64,000 nt of DNA from Siphonodentalium dalli (Eukaryota > Mollusca > Scaphopoda > Gadilida > Siphonodentaliidae): positions 219,637,148-219,701,147 of the forward strand of contig CP136061.1 of assembly GCA_032622095.1 (NCBI GenBank), given 5' to 3'. Below, piece by piece: positions 53,040-64,000 of this stretch. Numbering within the stretch: position 1 is the stretch's first letter; each line of letters starts with the position of its first letter. Below the pieces are notes generated by a model that saw only the letters and a program-made list of their open reading frames with translations, had not been told where the DNA came from and did no database searches. A program made the position numbers and the translations under genes.

Positions 53040-56000
53040 AAAAAAAGTGGCCGCAGAGACTCCAGACAAGATGGCGTCCATCATGGCGGCCATTTTTTTT
53101 AATGCACCAGGTCTCATTGATCGCCATTATAGTAAAGATGATAGCACACGCGGTCTTATTTTCCGCTCGATGCGTTATGCTAATATACAACCCTTACAAA
53201 TTAGCCAAAAATCCGACACCAGAATCCAATATGTGAAATGTGAAAATATGCTATTTTTCTGACATGTTACCACCTTTCGTTTGTCTCTGTGGGAAATTGT
53301 TAGAATGTTTGCGTCATGTTATACATTTATCGTATAGAGGAGTCATTGGCGAACACATGGGGACCATAATATGCATTCATTGCGGGATATTTTTGTCCGA
53401 TATCACGTTTTCCCAAATGCCGGTATCATAGGTCGAAGCCGAATTTCCGTTAATAACGGGATGTTATGTTTCGAATCAATGAATGTTATTGCTATTATAA
53501 CAACACCCATGCATATATATTTGCAGGAGATACTCGAGCTAGGATTCCTCTTATACCTGAGTTGAGGAATATTTACCCAAATCCAAGATGGCGGCCAAAA
53601 TGGCCACCAGAATAAAAAATCGCCGAAAATCGCTGATTTTAACATCAGTGAGCATTATTGTCATGACAACCCCACACCTGCTTACTATTGTAAGTTGGGA
53701 ACACTTAGGCGAAGAACTTTCCTTGTACCATATCCAAATAAAAGTCCCCCAAATCCAAAATGGCGCCCACAATGGCGGACAGATTTTGAATAATCACCGA
53801 AATTCCCTCATATTCACATCATTGGGCATTATTGTCGAGACAACTCCACCCATGCTTACAATTGAGTTGGAAATACTGAGGTGAAGTAATTACATTACAT
53901 CTCATGCAAGAAATTGTTTTCCAAATCGAAGATGGCGGCCAAAATGGCGACCGAAATTTGAAAACAAATCTACATTCCTTTACTTTCTTAGGATGGGCGT
54001 TATTGTTTCGCGATTTCTATCCACCATTACATGTTGATGTGGAATAGTGACATGAAGTATTCATTAGAGTTTGGCAATTGATACTCACAGCCAAGATCGC
54101 TGGTAAATTGGCGGCAAGAAATTGAAAAGAAATCGATATTTTCACATATTAATTTCAACTTTTTGTCATAATATCGGTATTTATGGACGAAATTGTACAT
54201 ACACCATCTACTAGTTCAACTTAAAGGTATCAAAACGCATAACATAGCTCGTATCCTTCTGGAAAGATGAAACACCACAATTAATATCGCGATGTGGCAT
54301 TTCGAAATCCAGTCTCCACTTAGCGCCGATAATGGCCGTAAGCGTAGGTGCGCCGAATAGTTATATCAGAACAATTACCTGATAACAGATTCTGATTTGC
54401 CACGTTACGTCCATAATTATCTGGACCAGCTTCCATTTCTTTGTCTGATAAATCTAGGTCGCTCACACCGACAAAGTATTCACCACTTCCTGGGAGTAGG
54501 GTCCCTCTAATCATAACGTTTCAAACAATTCATTTTCCGGTGTCTAGCTTACAGAAGGTCATCTCTATGTATGTGTCTCATACCCCATGGGATAACGACA
54601 TGTACACCTGGCGAACCAGTTAGCTAGTCACTTCTCAATAGATAGTTCGTCAACTCACAATCAGCGAACGCATTGGCATATGTGGACAACTTCGACAGTG
54701 TTTCGAAGGTTGCTAGTTGTCTCATTCCCTTGGACAGATGTCTATCAGCTAAGGAGAAGACCCTAGTGTACAGACTACCCACACTTCTTGACCATTATCC
54801 GAGCAAACTGTGTGACGCCCCGCAGTTGTCTCGTCGAATATCTCCCAGCAGAGAAGAACAATGCTCGCGGTGCTAGTTTGTGGACATGCGCCATGGTAGT
54901 GGGAATGAAATGGGCCACTGTATACACCACCCCTACACCTGGTGCATGTTTAAGATATCGAATGTCATGGGTGTCGGTTTTGTTTAGCCTTTCTGATTCA
55001 ACTACGTACACCTTTGTCTGGATAATAATATGCTAGCCTCCCTCAAAACAGTCGGATGGACTAAAGGATAATGTCTTTATAGCATGGATGTATGCGTGTT
55101 TTGTTATCCTCTCTCGGGATTTAGTGTCAGTATGTGGGCGGTATTATTCAAGAGAATGTCAGGAACTGCGGTGCATTTATTTCACTATGTGTTTAAAGAA
55201 CAATTTACAGTCTCGATGGCGATGGCTGTGGCCGTTGGGGAACGCGACCTTTATGATCATATAGCTTTATATATATAACTTTAGAATATAGTAGTTAATG
55301 TCTCATGCAGGAAAATGGTCGCATTGGTGATGTTATCAAGAAATCACTTGGTGTACCAACGTGTGTTGAACTGAATGCAAGAGCTCATCAACGTAACATT
55401 CCTCTGGATGTTCTTCGCGTTGAACATTTCACCCTTTTGTTGATGGCATTTGTACTTTCTTGAACCATACCACCCAGCGTGAGTATGACATATCAACCAA
55501 CTATCAAAGGTATCGCCTTTAAGACTATACCACAGTCTTTGTTGGGCTTATACAGCAGTAGCCAATGGCATACCCCTGGTCCAGTTGTTTAAGAACGGCT
55601 TCCAAACGGATGGGAACATACAATCTTAGCATACAAGGAAAGCAAAGCCACACATGAGATCCTGTCTGAATCTAAAACATAACAAAATAAGGGGCGGTAC
55701 AGTCATGGTCCAATTTCATTTCCACAATCATGATACATACCCACAAACTAGCACCGTGTGTATTGTTATCATCTGCTTGAATCTGTTCGGTGAGACGATT
55801 GCTGGACGCCAACAAGCTTGTTCTTATGATCATGTTCAAGGAGTTTGGGTATATTATGCATTATGGTCTTCTACGCCTTAGCAGAATTGCATCCGGCAAA
55901 TGTCGGGCTTTCAACATTCGAAGCCATATACAGAAGTTGTCCGGGTACGCCAGTGCATTAGATGAGTATGTTAATTGATGAACCATATATTGAGAAGTGG

Positions 56001-56830
56001 CTGTTGGGAAGATCACCAGGCGTACACGTTGTTATCCCCATTAGGTCACCAAAGCTGACAATACGCAGATAGATAGGTCCTTATGAAAGCTAGTATACGC
56101 ATCGACCGAATACCTTTATAGTGTATCGCACAAGATGACGCATATACCCCATATGTAGCATCTGAATTATACCATAAGCTATACCACGAATGAAGCTCGC
56201 TAAGAATTCCAAGCTTTCGAAACCAACACGTGAGCTGGACACCGGCATAATTATGTATTGTTTGAAACATTGCGATTAGTGGCACACTCCTACAAAGAAG
56301 AGTAGTGAACTGTTGTTGTGAGTGAGATAGATTAATATGACGAAGAGACGGAAACGAGTCTAGATAATGCTGAATGTGGCAATTCAGAATAAGCTCAGGT
56401 ACTGTTGTTTTGATTCTTGGAAGTCATAATATGACTATTCGGCGCACCTATATACGGTTACGGCCAGTATGAGCCCTTAGTGGAGAATGGATTTTGAAAT
56501 GCCACATTGCGATTGTGGGTTTTCATCCTTCCAAAAGGCTACGACTTACATTGGAACTAATATATGGCTTATATTATGTACCGTTTTGTTTATACAAATC
56601 AATATTATGACAAAAAGTTGAAATTAGTATGTGATAATATCGGCTTCTTTTCAATTTCTGCCCGCCAGTTTGGCCGCCATATTGACTGTGAGTATCACTT
56701 GCCAAATCCTAATGCTTAATTCATACATATCAACATGCAATGGTGGGTAGAAATCGCGAAACAATAACGCCCATCCTAAGAAAGTAAAGGAATGTAGGCG
56801 TGTTTTCAAATTTCGGTCGCCATTTGGTAA
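53040..56830. mobile_element. Large foldback element (~3.8 kb, arms over 1 kb)
   Basis: The left part (about 53590-55040) returns inverted at about 55545-56830. Paired stretches include GCGCCGAATAGTTAT/CTATTCGGCGC (54350 and 56435), the segment around 54680-54720 with 55900-55960, and 53990 (GGATGGGCGTTATTGTTTCG) with 56750 (CGAAACAATAACGCCCATCC). The outer left arm is made of diverged ~170-bp units, each with an (A/C)AAGATGGCGGCCAAAATGG-like core (53053, 53583, 53753, 53927, 54095). The central loop (about 55041-55544) has no recognised transposase. The right arm appears to stop early at about 56830. A truncated relative lies at 21840-24005. Confidence 0.8.
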
Positions 56831-57680
56831 GATCGTAGTGAAATCTATAGTCGAAATGCAATTTTCCGTGATTGAGAGTGCTAATAAGATAGAGTTTTCC
56901 TTCTTGATACACTGACTACGCTCCAAACGTTGTCGCGCGTATTTCTATTCTAAAAGTAACCACTAAAACTGTCCCGCGGATGTGATAAGAAATTCCAAAT
57001 AAAACTTGTATTAAACGGAAATGCATGGCTCGTTCGAACCCCAAAATTATGTAAGTATATAATTTATTTGGATGCATAATTTGATAATAGGGATATCAGA
57101 ACATACCTACTCAGAAGATTTTGGTACAAAATCGTCGATATATATATAGCGCTGGAAATAGGTGTTTTATTTGAGATCGTTTCGTTTGGACCGGTTAGAT
57201 TTTTTAAATATACCTGTAACCATGTGAAAAACTCAAGAGCTGCATGACTTCGATCTGATACGTTTATGGTAATTCATATTAAACAAAGAGAAAGCAGTTC
57301 GTGAAGTTTTAAAAGTTTAATGTTAAGATAACGTAATATAATTTTTCCGGGCAGTCGCACGTTATTCCTTTTCCGATTCAAGAATTGCAATGGATACAAA
57401 ACCCTTAAATATTGTTCGGGTCCCGAAAATTGTGTTCGAAGTGGCATTTTGTATGACTTCAATCAAGTTCAATGCCTCTTGCCGGGGAATATCATATGCT
57501 GATGGAAAGGTAGTTCAGATAATTTTCGATACCGGGAAAAATCAAAAGCGAATATATTATAAGGTGAATTTTGGAGAACAAACCGCCATGCATGTGAATT
57601 TAATAATCGAAATCATTAAGGTCGCGGCCTTGTAGGATTCATCCAGCTCCGTTCCGTGCATGGTTTCAGCGATTCTTCTA
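56831..57680. other. No feature recognised
   Basis: A plus-strand frame at 57390-57635 (81 codons) has protein-like composition but no recognised domain or splice partner. Confidence 0.35.
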
Positions 57681-57684
57681 GCCC

Positions 57685-57790
57685 CGGTTCCGTGGTTTTA
57701 GTGCTATATATATATGGAGCTTTTCAATTATTCATATATGGAATGCTAATCCAAAACTAAAGCAATAAAACCACGGAACCGGACCTGGTG
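57685..57790. repeat. Small inverted repeat (MITE-like)
   Basis: CCGGTTCCGTGGTTTTA at about 57694 and TAAAACCACGGAACCGG at about 57766 are exact 17-bp inverted copies around an AT-rich 56-bp centre. Confidence 0.85.
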
Positions 57791-58370
57791 GATCCAATAT
57801 GGCCGCGAGAAACTTTCAGGTGTGCCCCACTCATTTCTATTATTGTATACCCCGGAATCTATATATAAAACTTTCTGGGAAGTGATAGACCATCTGTAAT
57901 CCATGTTTAAAGATTAAAGGCTGCATGCACGTGTCGTTTCGATTGGTCAACGATTGATAGCGTAAATGTTTGCGATGTCTTCATGACAATTAAGGAAATA
58001 TGCAAGAGCTTTTGACAAAGAAGATGTAACGTTATGCTTGTTTTATTTTTTCAATGATTTCTTTTCTTCGCTTATTTTTTGTGCCCGACCAAAATTCAAA
58101 ACCTGATAAACTTACTTATATATATGCTGACACACATACAACATATTTTGGAAAATACGACTTGCAAAATGTCAGGCCAATCGATACAAGATGACCTGAG
58201 ATATAACGCGTTTCCCAAATGTTATCAAGGCGATATGTTTACTGATAATGCGTTACCTTCTCAACAGACGAATGTGGTTTCAGTGAACCGTTTGGCGGCT
58301 TTCTTTATATCGATCGTTATCAGCTGTGACGATATTTTACTGCATGTCATGTTTGTCACCCGTCATTTTT
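57791..58370. other. No feature recognised
   Basis: A plus-strand frame of 97 codons (58079-58372) has no recognised domain. Its 3' end runs into the tandem repeat, which makes a real gene unlikely. Confidence 0.35.
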
Positions 58371-58930
58371 GACCTCAGACGACTTAAAGGGGCATATCAT
58401 TATATGAACAATAAAGAGAGTTCCGTATCAGCTTAGAATATATGTAGGAAATTGGTATACATATTGGTCACATGGTCAGGGGAATGTCATGAGACATATA
58501 GACATCTTTGACCTCAGATGACTTAAATGGAATTGACAAATTGCATGATTAATATTTTAAAGAGCGTTTATTAGCAGCTCATGAAATATGTGGGAAAAAT
58601 TGGTGCACAGAGGTAACATGACTGCGGAAATGTCACGAGATAGGTGCCCTTACCCTCAGCTGACTGTTTTCATATACCTAAAGTATCTATTTGACATAAT
58701 CCGAAGACATGCAAGCAAGATAACTCCCATGCACCGACGATTCGGGCGTAAATTCCGTTATAGAAGAGTAACAGGATGGGACTCGATCCAAAACAAAGAG
58801 TCACTAATAATTAGCAATAAAGAGCGTTTATTGTCAGCTTAGACTAATTCTTCACATAATGTTCATGCATCTCATTTTTGTCATCCGGCATTCTTGACGG
58901 GCAATATCCCCTAGTTATAATACTATGATT
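58345..58930. repeat. Diverged ~140-bp tandem repeat
   Basis: GACCTCAGA(C/T)GACTTAAA at 58371 and 58510, with a weaker ACCCTCAGCTGACTG at about 58650. Between them AAAGAG(A/C)GTTxxTATxAGC, ATATGT(A/G)GGAAA and GAAATGTCA(T/C)GAGA blocks repeat. The edge sequence (TTCTTCACATAATGTTCATG) recurs at 61374. Confidence 0.7.
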
Positions 58931-60055
58931 AACAATCAAACACGGTCATGCATGGATTAGATCCTATATACATGTATGTAGCTATAAGTTCGACCTAATT
59001 ATTTTCTTGTATAATTTTGACTGGAAAAGAATAGTATTTTTCTGTCTTTGTTATCTGATGTCATTATCAATCTTATATACGGCATCGACACCATGAACTC
59101 CAACAGCGGACCGCGTGTCCTGTCTTCGATCGAATGCATGATTTCCATCTATCTGCGTCTATAATCTTATTAGCGGTGTATGTGCATTCATGCTGCCGTT
59201 GATCAACAAAGACTCATCATGATTAATGTATAGCAGGGAAAAGAATCTCCCTTTGACAATGCACCACGAGGCAGTTAAACTCATTGATGAATGAGAGATC
59301 GATAACTCTGGAATGTGCAACTAACAACCCTCTCCGCCGGCACGTGGTGTCCAACCTTTCCTGCTGATGGCCATGATGAATTTGGAATACGACCGTAACA
59401 ACCCTCTCCTTTACTTTAAACATATTTTAATGTATCTAGAAAGATAATATACATATGTTACAAAACTTACAATTTGCCCCTTTCCTGATACAATAATGGA
59501 ACATAGTATACATAAAAATACATAGCAGATATAGCACAAAGTGTTTATAAATAGTAGTGCAGAGTGTGTGTGCTGCGGATTTCGGGTTCTCATCTGTATT
59601 CCAATCTCGGTTATGAAGAAAAGCCCAGAATTCAGTGAGTTTGGAAGATGAATGGCGAGATTAACCGTGATATCATGCATGCACGGGTTTGTTCAAAACG
59701 CTTCGTTTTAGCTATGAAAAAAAACCCTCTCCAATTGACAACATCAATATGCATGGGTTAATACACATAGTTTTATGCATTCAATAATATTATTTAACGC
59801 CCCCGGTGTATACTGTTCTACAGATTTTAGGAAGCTGTGGTTAGCTGGACATTTTATAAATAGATAATGGGTTTTTCCGGTTGTGACAATTCGCAGTAGG
59901 TCGCTATTTGCGGACTATTTGCGGTGATTCCCGAATTCGCGGAGGTCCCCTAAAATTGTCGAAATATGTTGATTTTAATTAGGGAACGGATGCGTATATG
60001 TCAATTGATACGTATTTTAAACAAATAACGACACGGTCATCATAATAGTAGTTTA
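58931..60055. other. No gene; one dispersed repeat
   Basis: 59410-59500 (TACTTTAAACATATTTTAAT ... CTTACAATTTGCCC) resembles 5540-5620 in the SLC16-like intron. Nothing else was recognised. Confidence 0.45.
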
Positions 60056-60059
60056 TTCT

Positions 60060-60780
60060 ATCAATGATATCATAATCATCATCATCATCATAATACGGAA
60101 CAAGTCTTGCGACTTTTCGTCCCAATAACATTATTTGCAATGCTTGTTTACAAATATATGTATCGTCATTCGATATTTACTTGTGAGTCGCTTGAACATA
60201 TTACTTGTCGTCGAACTCGTATTTTATATAATAGAAGAATGAGTCTATGTAACTATATTTTGAATTGATCGAGTGTTGGAGCCTCAACAGCGAAGTCTGG
60301 CAGAGAGTTCCAGCTATTTACCACCCTCTGCGTGAAGAAATATTTGCCTATATGGCCTTGTTAACAATGGGCATCTGTAGGTCACATGCATTGATATTGT
60401 AATGACCATTCAACAGTTTATATACCTCGATTAGATCTCCTCTAAATATTCGATATTTTAAAGACATCAGATTGAGTCTTATCATTCGGTCTCGGTAGTA
60501 TAGAGTTTTGAATTGACGAATTAGTTTCGTTGCTTTTCTTTGTATTTCTCTAACACAATGCTTTGATATTTGTGATGTGGGCTCCATGCAGAGTTACAGT
60601 ATTCGATGATAGGTCTGACCATGCTTATGTAGAGCAATTAGAAAGTGTCGATGTCCAAGTTCGTGAAAGTTCTGTTGACTATACCGATGATTTGAGAAGC
60701 TTTATTGTTTTAGGATATTGTAGGAAGGCTAATCTGGCCGTGTCAATTTGAGCTATAGCGATCGGATTTCTCGCAGGACA
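60060..60780 (-). pseudogene. CR1-like LINE fragment, C-terminal RT region
   Basis: The minus strand reads RPIIEYCNSAWSPHHKYQSI (about 60600), then IQRKATKLIRQFKTLYYRDR, RIFRGDLIEVYKLLNGHYNI (60348-60587), then FFTQRVVNSWNSLPDFAVEA (about 60250-60330). These are the ordered C-terminal motifs of CR1-type ORF2. It is 5'-truncated and frameshifted. The 3' end is an (ATG)n-like tract (60064-60095), as expected of the clade. It is a different subfamily from the copy at 27975. Confidence 0.9.
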
Positions 60781-60789
60781 ACACATTTC

Positions 60790-61460
60790 GGGTTTTCGTG
60801 GGGTGTGTATTCGCTGGGTGTCTTATAGTTGCAGTATGTAACTATTATGACCGCGTTAATTGCTTTCGATGTTTAGGTATGAACAATGGCTGGGCCATGC
60901 ACTCTTGGCGGGAACACAACGACTCCGATTTTTGATCCGAATTTAGAAGCTTTCTGGTGTAGTGAATGAGAAACCTGCAGTAATAAGCCGTATAGTTTTT
61001 TTGTGATAATTTGAAGGATTAGTTGTTTTAACGGAATTCTGAGGCGGTGAATCCATGTAACCAATATATTTTATATTATAATTTATATTTATGCTAATAA
61101 TATAATCTTGAGGGCGTTACCATTTCTGATTATGGTTTTCTGGTTACATATAACCACCGAGATATACTCTGAACGGCAATCTCATTGTGGAGTAGATAGA
61201 ACACGAATTTACTATAAATGACACGATTAACGCGGATGGAGGCTTAATGAGACGAGAGCAATATGATGAAAACTTTGATATCAAAGTCTACTTTTTTAAA
61301 ATTATTTAACCATATACAAGAAGGCTGTTGAAAAGTTTCTGAATTTAACACCTGAATGACTGAATTGGACTAATTCTTCACATAATGTTCATGCGTCTCA
61401 TGTTTGTCACCCGACATTCTTGACTTCCATATATGCACTGGTGCAGCATTAAAGATCATG
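60790..61460. other. No gene recognised
   Basis: The segment 61374-61430 repeats part of 58845-58900 (ACTAATTCTTCACATAATGT). Otherwise nothing was recognised. Confidence 0.4.
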
Positions 61461-61462
61461 TT

Positions 61463-61534
61463 CCAGTGAATTCTCTTATATATGCGAGTCTCCCATGTGG
61501 AGCCTCCCATATATAAGGGAATGCAATGGCTTAC
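61463..61534. repeat. Decayed hairpin related to the nested-hairpin MITE
   Basis: AATTCTCTTATATATGCGAG and CATATATAAGGGAATGCAAT resemble the two halves of the 69-bp MITE palindrome (ATTCTCTTATATATGCGAG, CATATATAAGAGAATGCATT), but the centre differs and no TTAA-flanked ends are present. Confidence 0.7.
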
Positions 61535-62333
61535 AAGGTCAAGGTAATTCCTCCCTATATTATACAGCGACCTATCATGCCTGTCCAACTATATCGACTC
61601 GTGTGCTCATCATCTATAATATATATAATAGATATAATTATAACGCACAGTGTCTGGTACACTTAAAATAGTTATACCTAAATATATAGAGTCAAATGGG
61701 AATCCGATCTGAATATCAAAACAGATGAAGGGATGTGGGCGACAATCATGGTCACATATTTTATAAGCTGCCAATATAACAAATAACGATGGTTCCAATA
61801 TATACCGAATTGATACAGAAATTATCGGAACAATTGCCATCTGAAGAAAAAAAAAAAAGATATCGATTTATGCACTTTCTGTAAACAAGAAACGGAAACG
61901 AGCAAATACTATTCTGAGGGGGTTGAAATTTATATCTAAATTTTGTGGAAAAAAATAGTAAAATGGATATTTCGGAGCAATGGAACTATAGAATAGAACT
62001 GAATTCAATGTCATGCAGTTATATGGAAATACATGAAAATACTAACCCCATTGATACTAACCTCATTGAAAGATTCTAAATATCCTCCTTATATTCGGGA
62101 AATTCCTCATATATAGATAAAAATGCGCGAGGAATGTCCAAACCTTGAGGACCTGAAATCAAAGCTCAAAATATTATGCAGTTGAAAAGATATCGTTCTA
62201 CAACAATATAACATGATTTTATGGATGCTGCATGTATCATCTCACTGGGACGATCTATTGAGAACATATAGTAGATAACTCTATGACTATATAGCGTAGC
62301 TTACGATTGAATTTCTCCATGCATTAACCCTTT
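61535..62333. other. No feature recognised
   Basis: AT-rich; an A13 run near 61846. No coding similarity. Confidence 0.35.
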
Positions 62334-62337
62334 ACCC

Positions 62338-62719
62338 AACAGAAGGGCCCTGTGCCAATGCATTCTCTTATATATGCGAGTCGACCATAGGTCGCCTCGC
62401 ATATATAAGAGAATGCATTGGCTTAACACATTAAAAAATATATAATTGTTAAAAAATGTAAGAAAAAATGGTAAAAAGTGTTAAAAAAAGATTTTTTTTA
62501 GGCCAATGCATTCTCTTATATATGCGAGGCGACCTATGGTCGACTCGCATATATAAGAGAATGCATTGGCACAGGGCATAACTGTAACTATCACAATGTG
62601 GTCAAGGAGCCGGTTCCAATGATATCCATATTTGTATGGTTCCATTGAGACAGACCGAAGATATTTTAGGCTGTTGAAGCTTTATTTGGCCGGTTTTGGC
62701 CGGTTTGTTGGGTAAAGGG
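62338..62719 (-). mobile_element. Nested-hairpin TTAA MITE, copy 4 (opposite orientation)
   Basis: 382 bp, flanked by TTAA at 62334-62337 and 62720-62723. The CCGGCCAAAACCGGCC end is on the right, so the element is inverted relative to copies 1-3. Both 69-bp palindromes are preserved. Confidence 0.93.
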
Positions 62720-62723
62720 TTAA

Positions 62724-63361
62724 AAGAACACATTTGTATTAATACTAGTATCTCATATTAAACATGGTCATCTCTTACCTATAATTGCATGTAATATAAA
62801 CTCATTGTTTTAGTACGTGCAAAAACATGACAACTATATATACATATACATTGAATTATGGAAAAACTGTGATGCTAACAGAAAATATCTAGCAGTCTCA
62901 AATGTCATATAACATATATACTCCCAAAATATGAAACAGCAATATCACAGCAGACTATATATGGTAGACAAAACGAACTCTAAAATGGTGCTTGCATATT
63001 TGAACCCAACTTATTTCACTCACCTTAACTGCTATCACTTTACCCCATGTACGATTCTACGGGGCCCTTATATACGCTATAACTTTATATGATATCCCTC
63101 CCTACAAAACAGTAACAATAGTTTGATATGGCATCAATCCACCGACAATAATGGCATAGATTCAGTTCCACTGCCTCATTATCTGAATTATATTTCATTC
63201 CCCAACAGATATACATTTATCCTATTTGCAAGCGACTCATTGAGAGGAACACAAAAACGACTTACTTATAAACCAGTGACATAGCGGTAATCACATTACA
63301 AACTTATTCAGTAGACCTAGGAAATAAATAATTCTTTCTTAGTCACAGTAACACACACTGA
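62724..63361. other. No feature recognised
   Basis: AT-rich with many ATATAT stretches, no coding similarity. Confidence 0.35.
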
Positions 63362-63770
63362 CTAATTTATTTCCAGTTTCTTAAATAGGCCATTTCCATG
63401 TGATATATGCTACTTTCTGAATTCGATGTCTGAAACCTTTGCTAATTTCACTCGATAATGTAATATGACGACACACATTCTCAATTTCTTATACTCTACT
63501 TTGATGTCCAGCAAATATTTTATTTGGAAGTTTTATTTCGCTCGATCACATGCATGTGATATTGCTAATTTATTTCCAGTTTATTAAATAGGCCATTTTC
63601 ATGTGATATATGCTACTTTCTTAATTCGATGTTTGAAACCTTTGTCTAAATTCACTCGAGAAGGTAACATGACGACACAAATTCTCAAGTTCAATACTCA
63701 ACTTTGATGTCCAGTAAATATTTTATTTGGAAATTTCATTTCGCTCGATCACACGCATGTGATATTGCTA
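63362..63770. repeat. 203-bp tandem duplication
   Basis: 63362-63564 and 63565-63767 are about 90% alike by eye (CTAATTTATTTCCAGTTT, TAAATAGGCCATTT, CATGTGATATATGCTACTTT, TTTTATTTGGAA, TTTCGCTCGATCACA). A third copy begins with GCTAAT at 63766 and stops. Confidence 0.93.
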
Positions 63771-64000
63771 ATCAGGTTTTAAAAGGGCAACTGACATTCG
63801 GGCACCTCTATGTATGCCTTCTCATTTCTATATTCTATATTAGATTATCAACGACCTCACTAACATATGAAACTTGAAAATGTCAGAACCTGGCCGCATG
63901 CGTGTGACATGGCGTAAACACTGTAAGATTAATACTGTGATTTATATTGTGATTAGTATAACATTTGCATGCATATTTATATATAACATGTATATATTTG

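Noticed and set aside
1-64000. tRNA or rRNA genes
   Set aside because: No B-box with a matching cloverleaf and no conserved rRNA segment was noticed on either strand by eye; a tRNAscan-SE run would be decisive.

Overview
The window looks like nuclear DNA of an animal, most likely a mollusc such as a bivalve or a related lophotrochozoan. It is AT-rich and has spliced genes with GT-AG introns. One ER gene reads clearly as the animal TRAP-delta subunit, and the rest is a dense mixture of transposon remnants (Ty3, CR1-like and other LINEs, hAT, TTAA- and TA-flanked MITEs, long-palindrome foldback elements, satellite-cored elements). The taxon is inferred from the style of the repeats; no diagnostic marker gene is present.

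Two host genes can be supported, both on the minus strand. (1) 31431-49350 is a complete six-exon SSR4 gene (signal sequence receptor delta, TRAP-delta). All splice sites and phases agree and give 172 residues, against 173 in human. It spreads over 18 kb because each of its five introns holds transposon or palindromic DNA. (2) Three phase-compatible exons at 14748-14913, 5905-6048 and 4429-4678 give the N-terminal half of a divergent monocarboxylate-transporter-like (SLC16/MFS) protein. The C-terminal half was not found.

Layout. 170-3870: decayed Ty3 pol on the minus strand, with an in-frame minisatellite at its end. 4429-14913: SLC16-like gene, with a hAT (DUF4371-type) transposase relic (6960-7960), a diverged tandem repeat, a LINE C-terminal ORF (9965-10603), a Ty3 gag-protease relic (12360-13260) and a foldback element (13735-14618) in its first intron. 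15038-18680: an 1.83-kb tandem duplication carrying a perfect hairpin, with a TTAA-flanked MITE across its end. 19787-21587: two TA-flanked MITEs. 21840-24005: truncated foldback element. 26920-29987: satellite-cored element with a CR1-like LINE inserted. 30690-31072: first of four nested-hairpin TTAA MITEs. 31431-49350: SSR4, with a second, 5-kb satellite-cored element in intron 2 and two hAT-type elements with target duplications in intron 1. 49351-53040: no recognisable gene. 53040-56830: large foldback element related to the one at 22 kb. 57-64 kb: tandem repeats, a CR1-like LINE fragment and the fourth nested-hairpin MITE.

The most unusual features are the nested-palindrome TTAA MITEs, the long foldback elements whose arms carry ATGGCGGC-type motifs about every 170 bp (the same period and motif seen in the otherwise different satellite-cored elements), and the way SSR4 stays intact while every intron carries such elements. 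All calls are by eye from the sequence; no database search was run.
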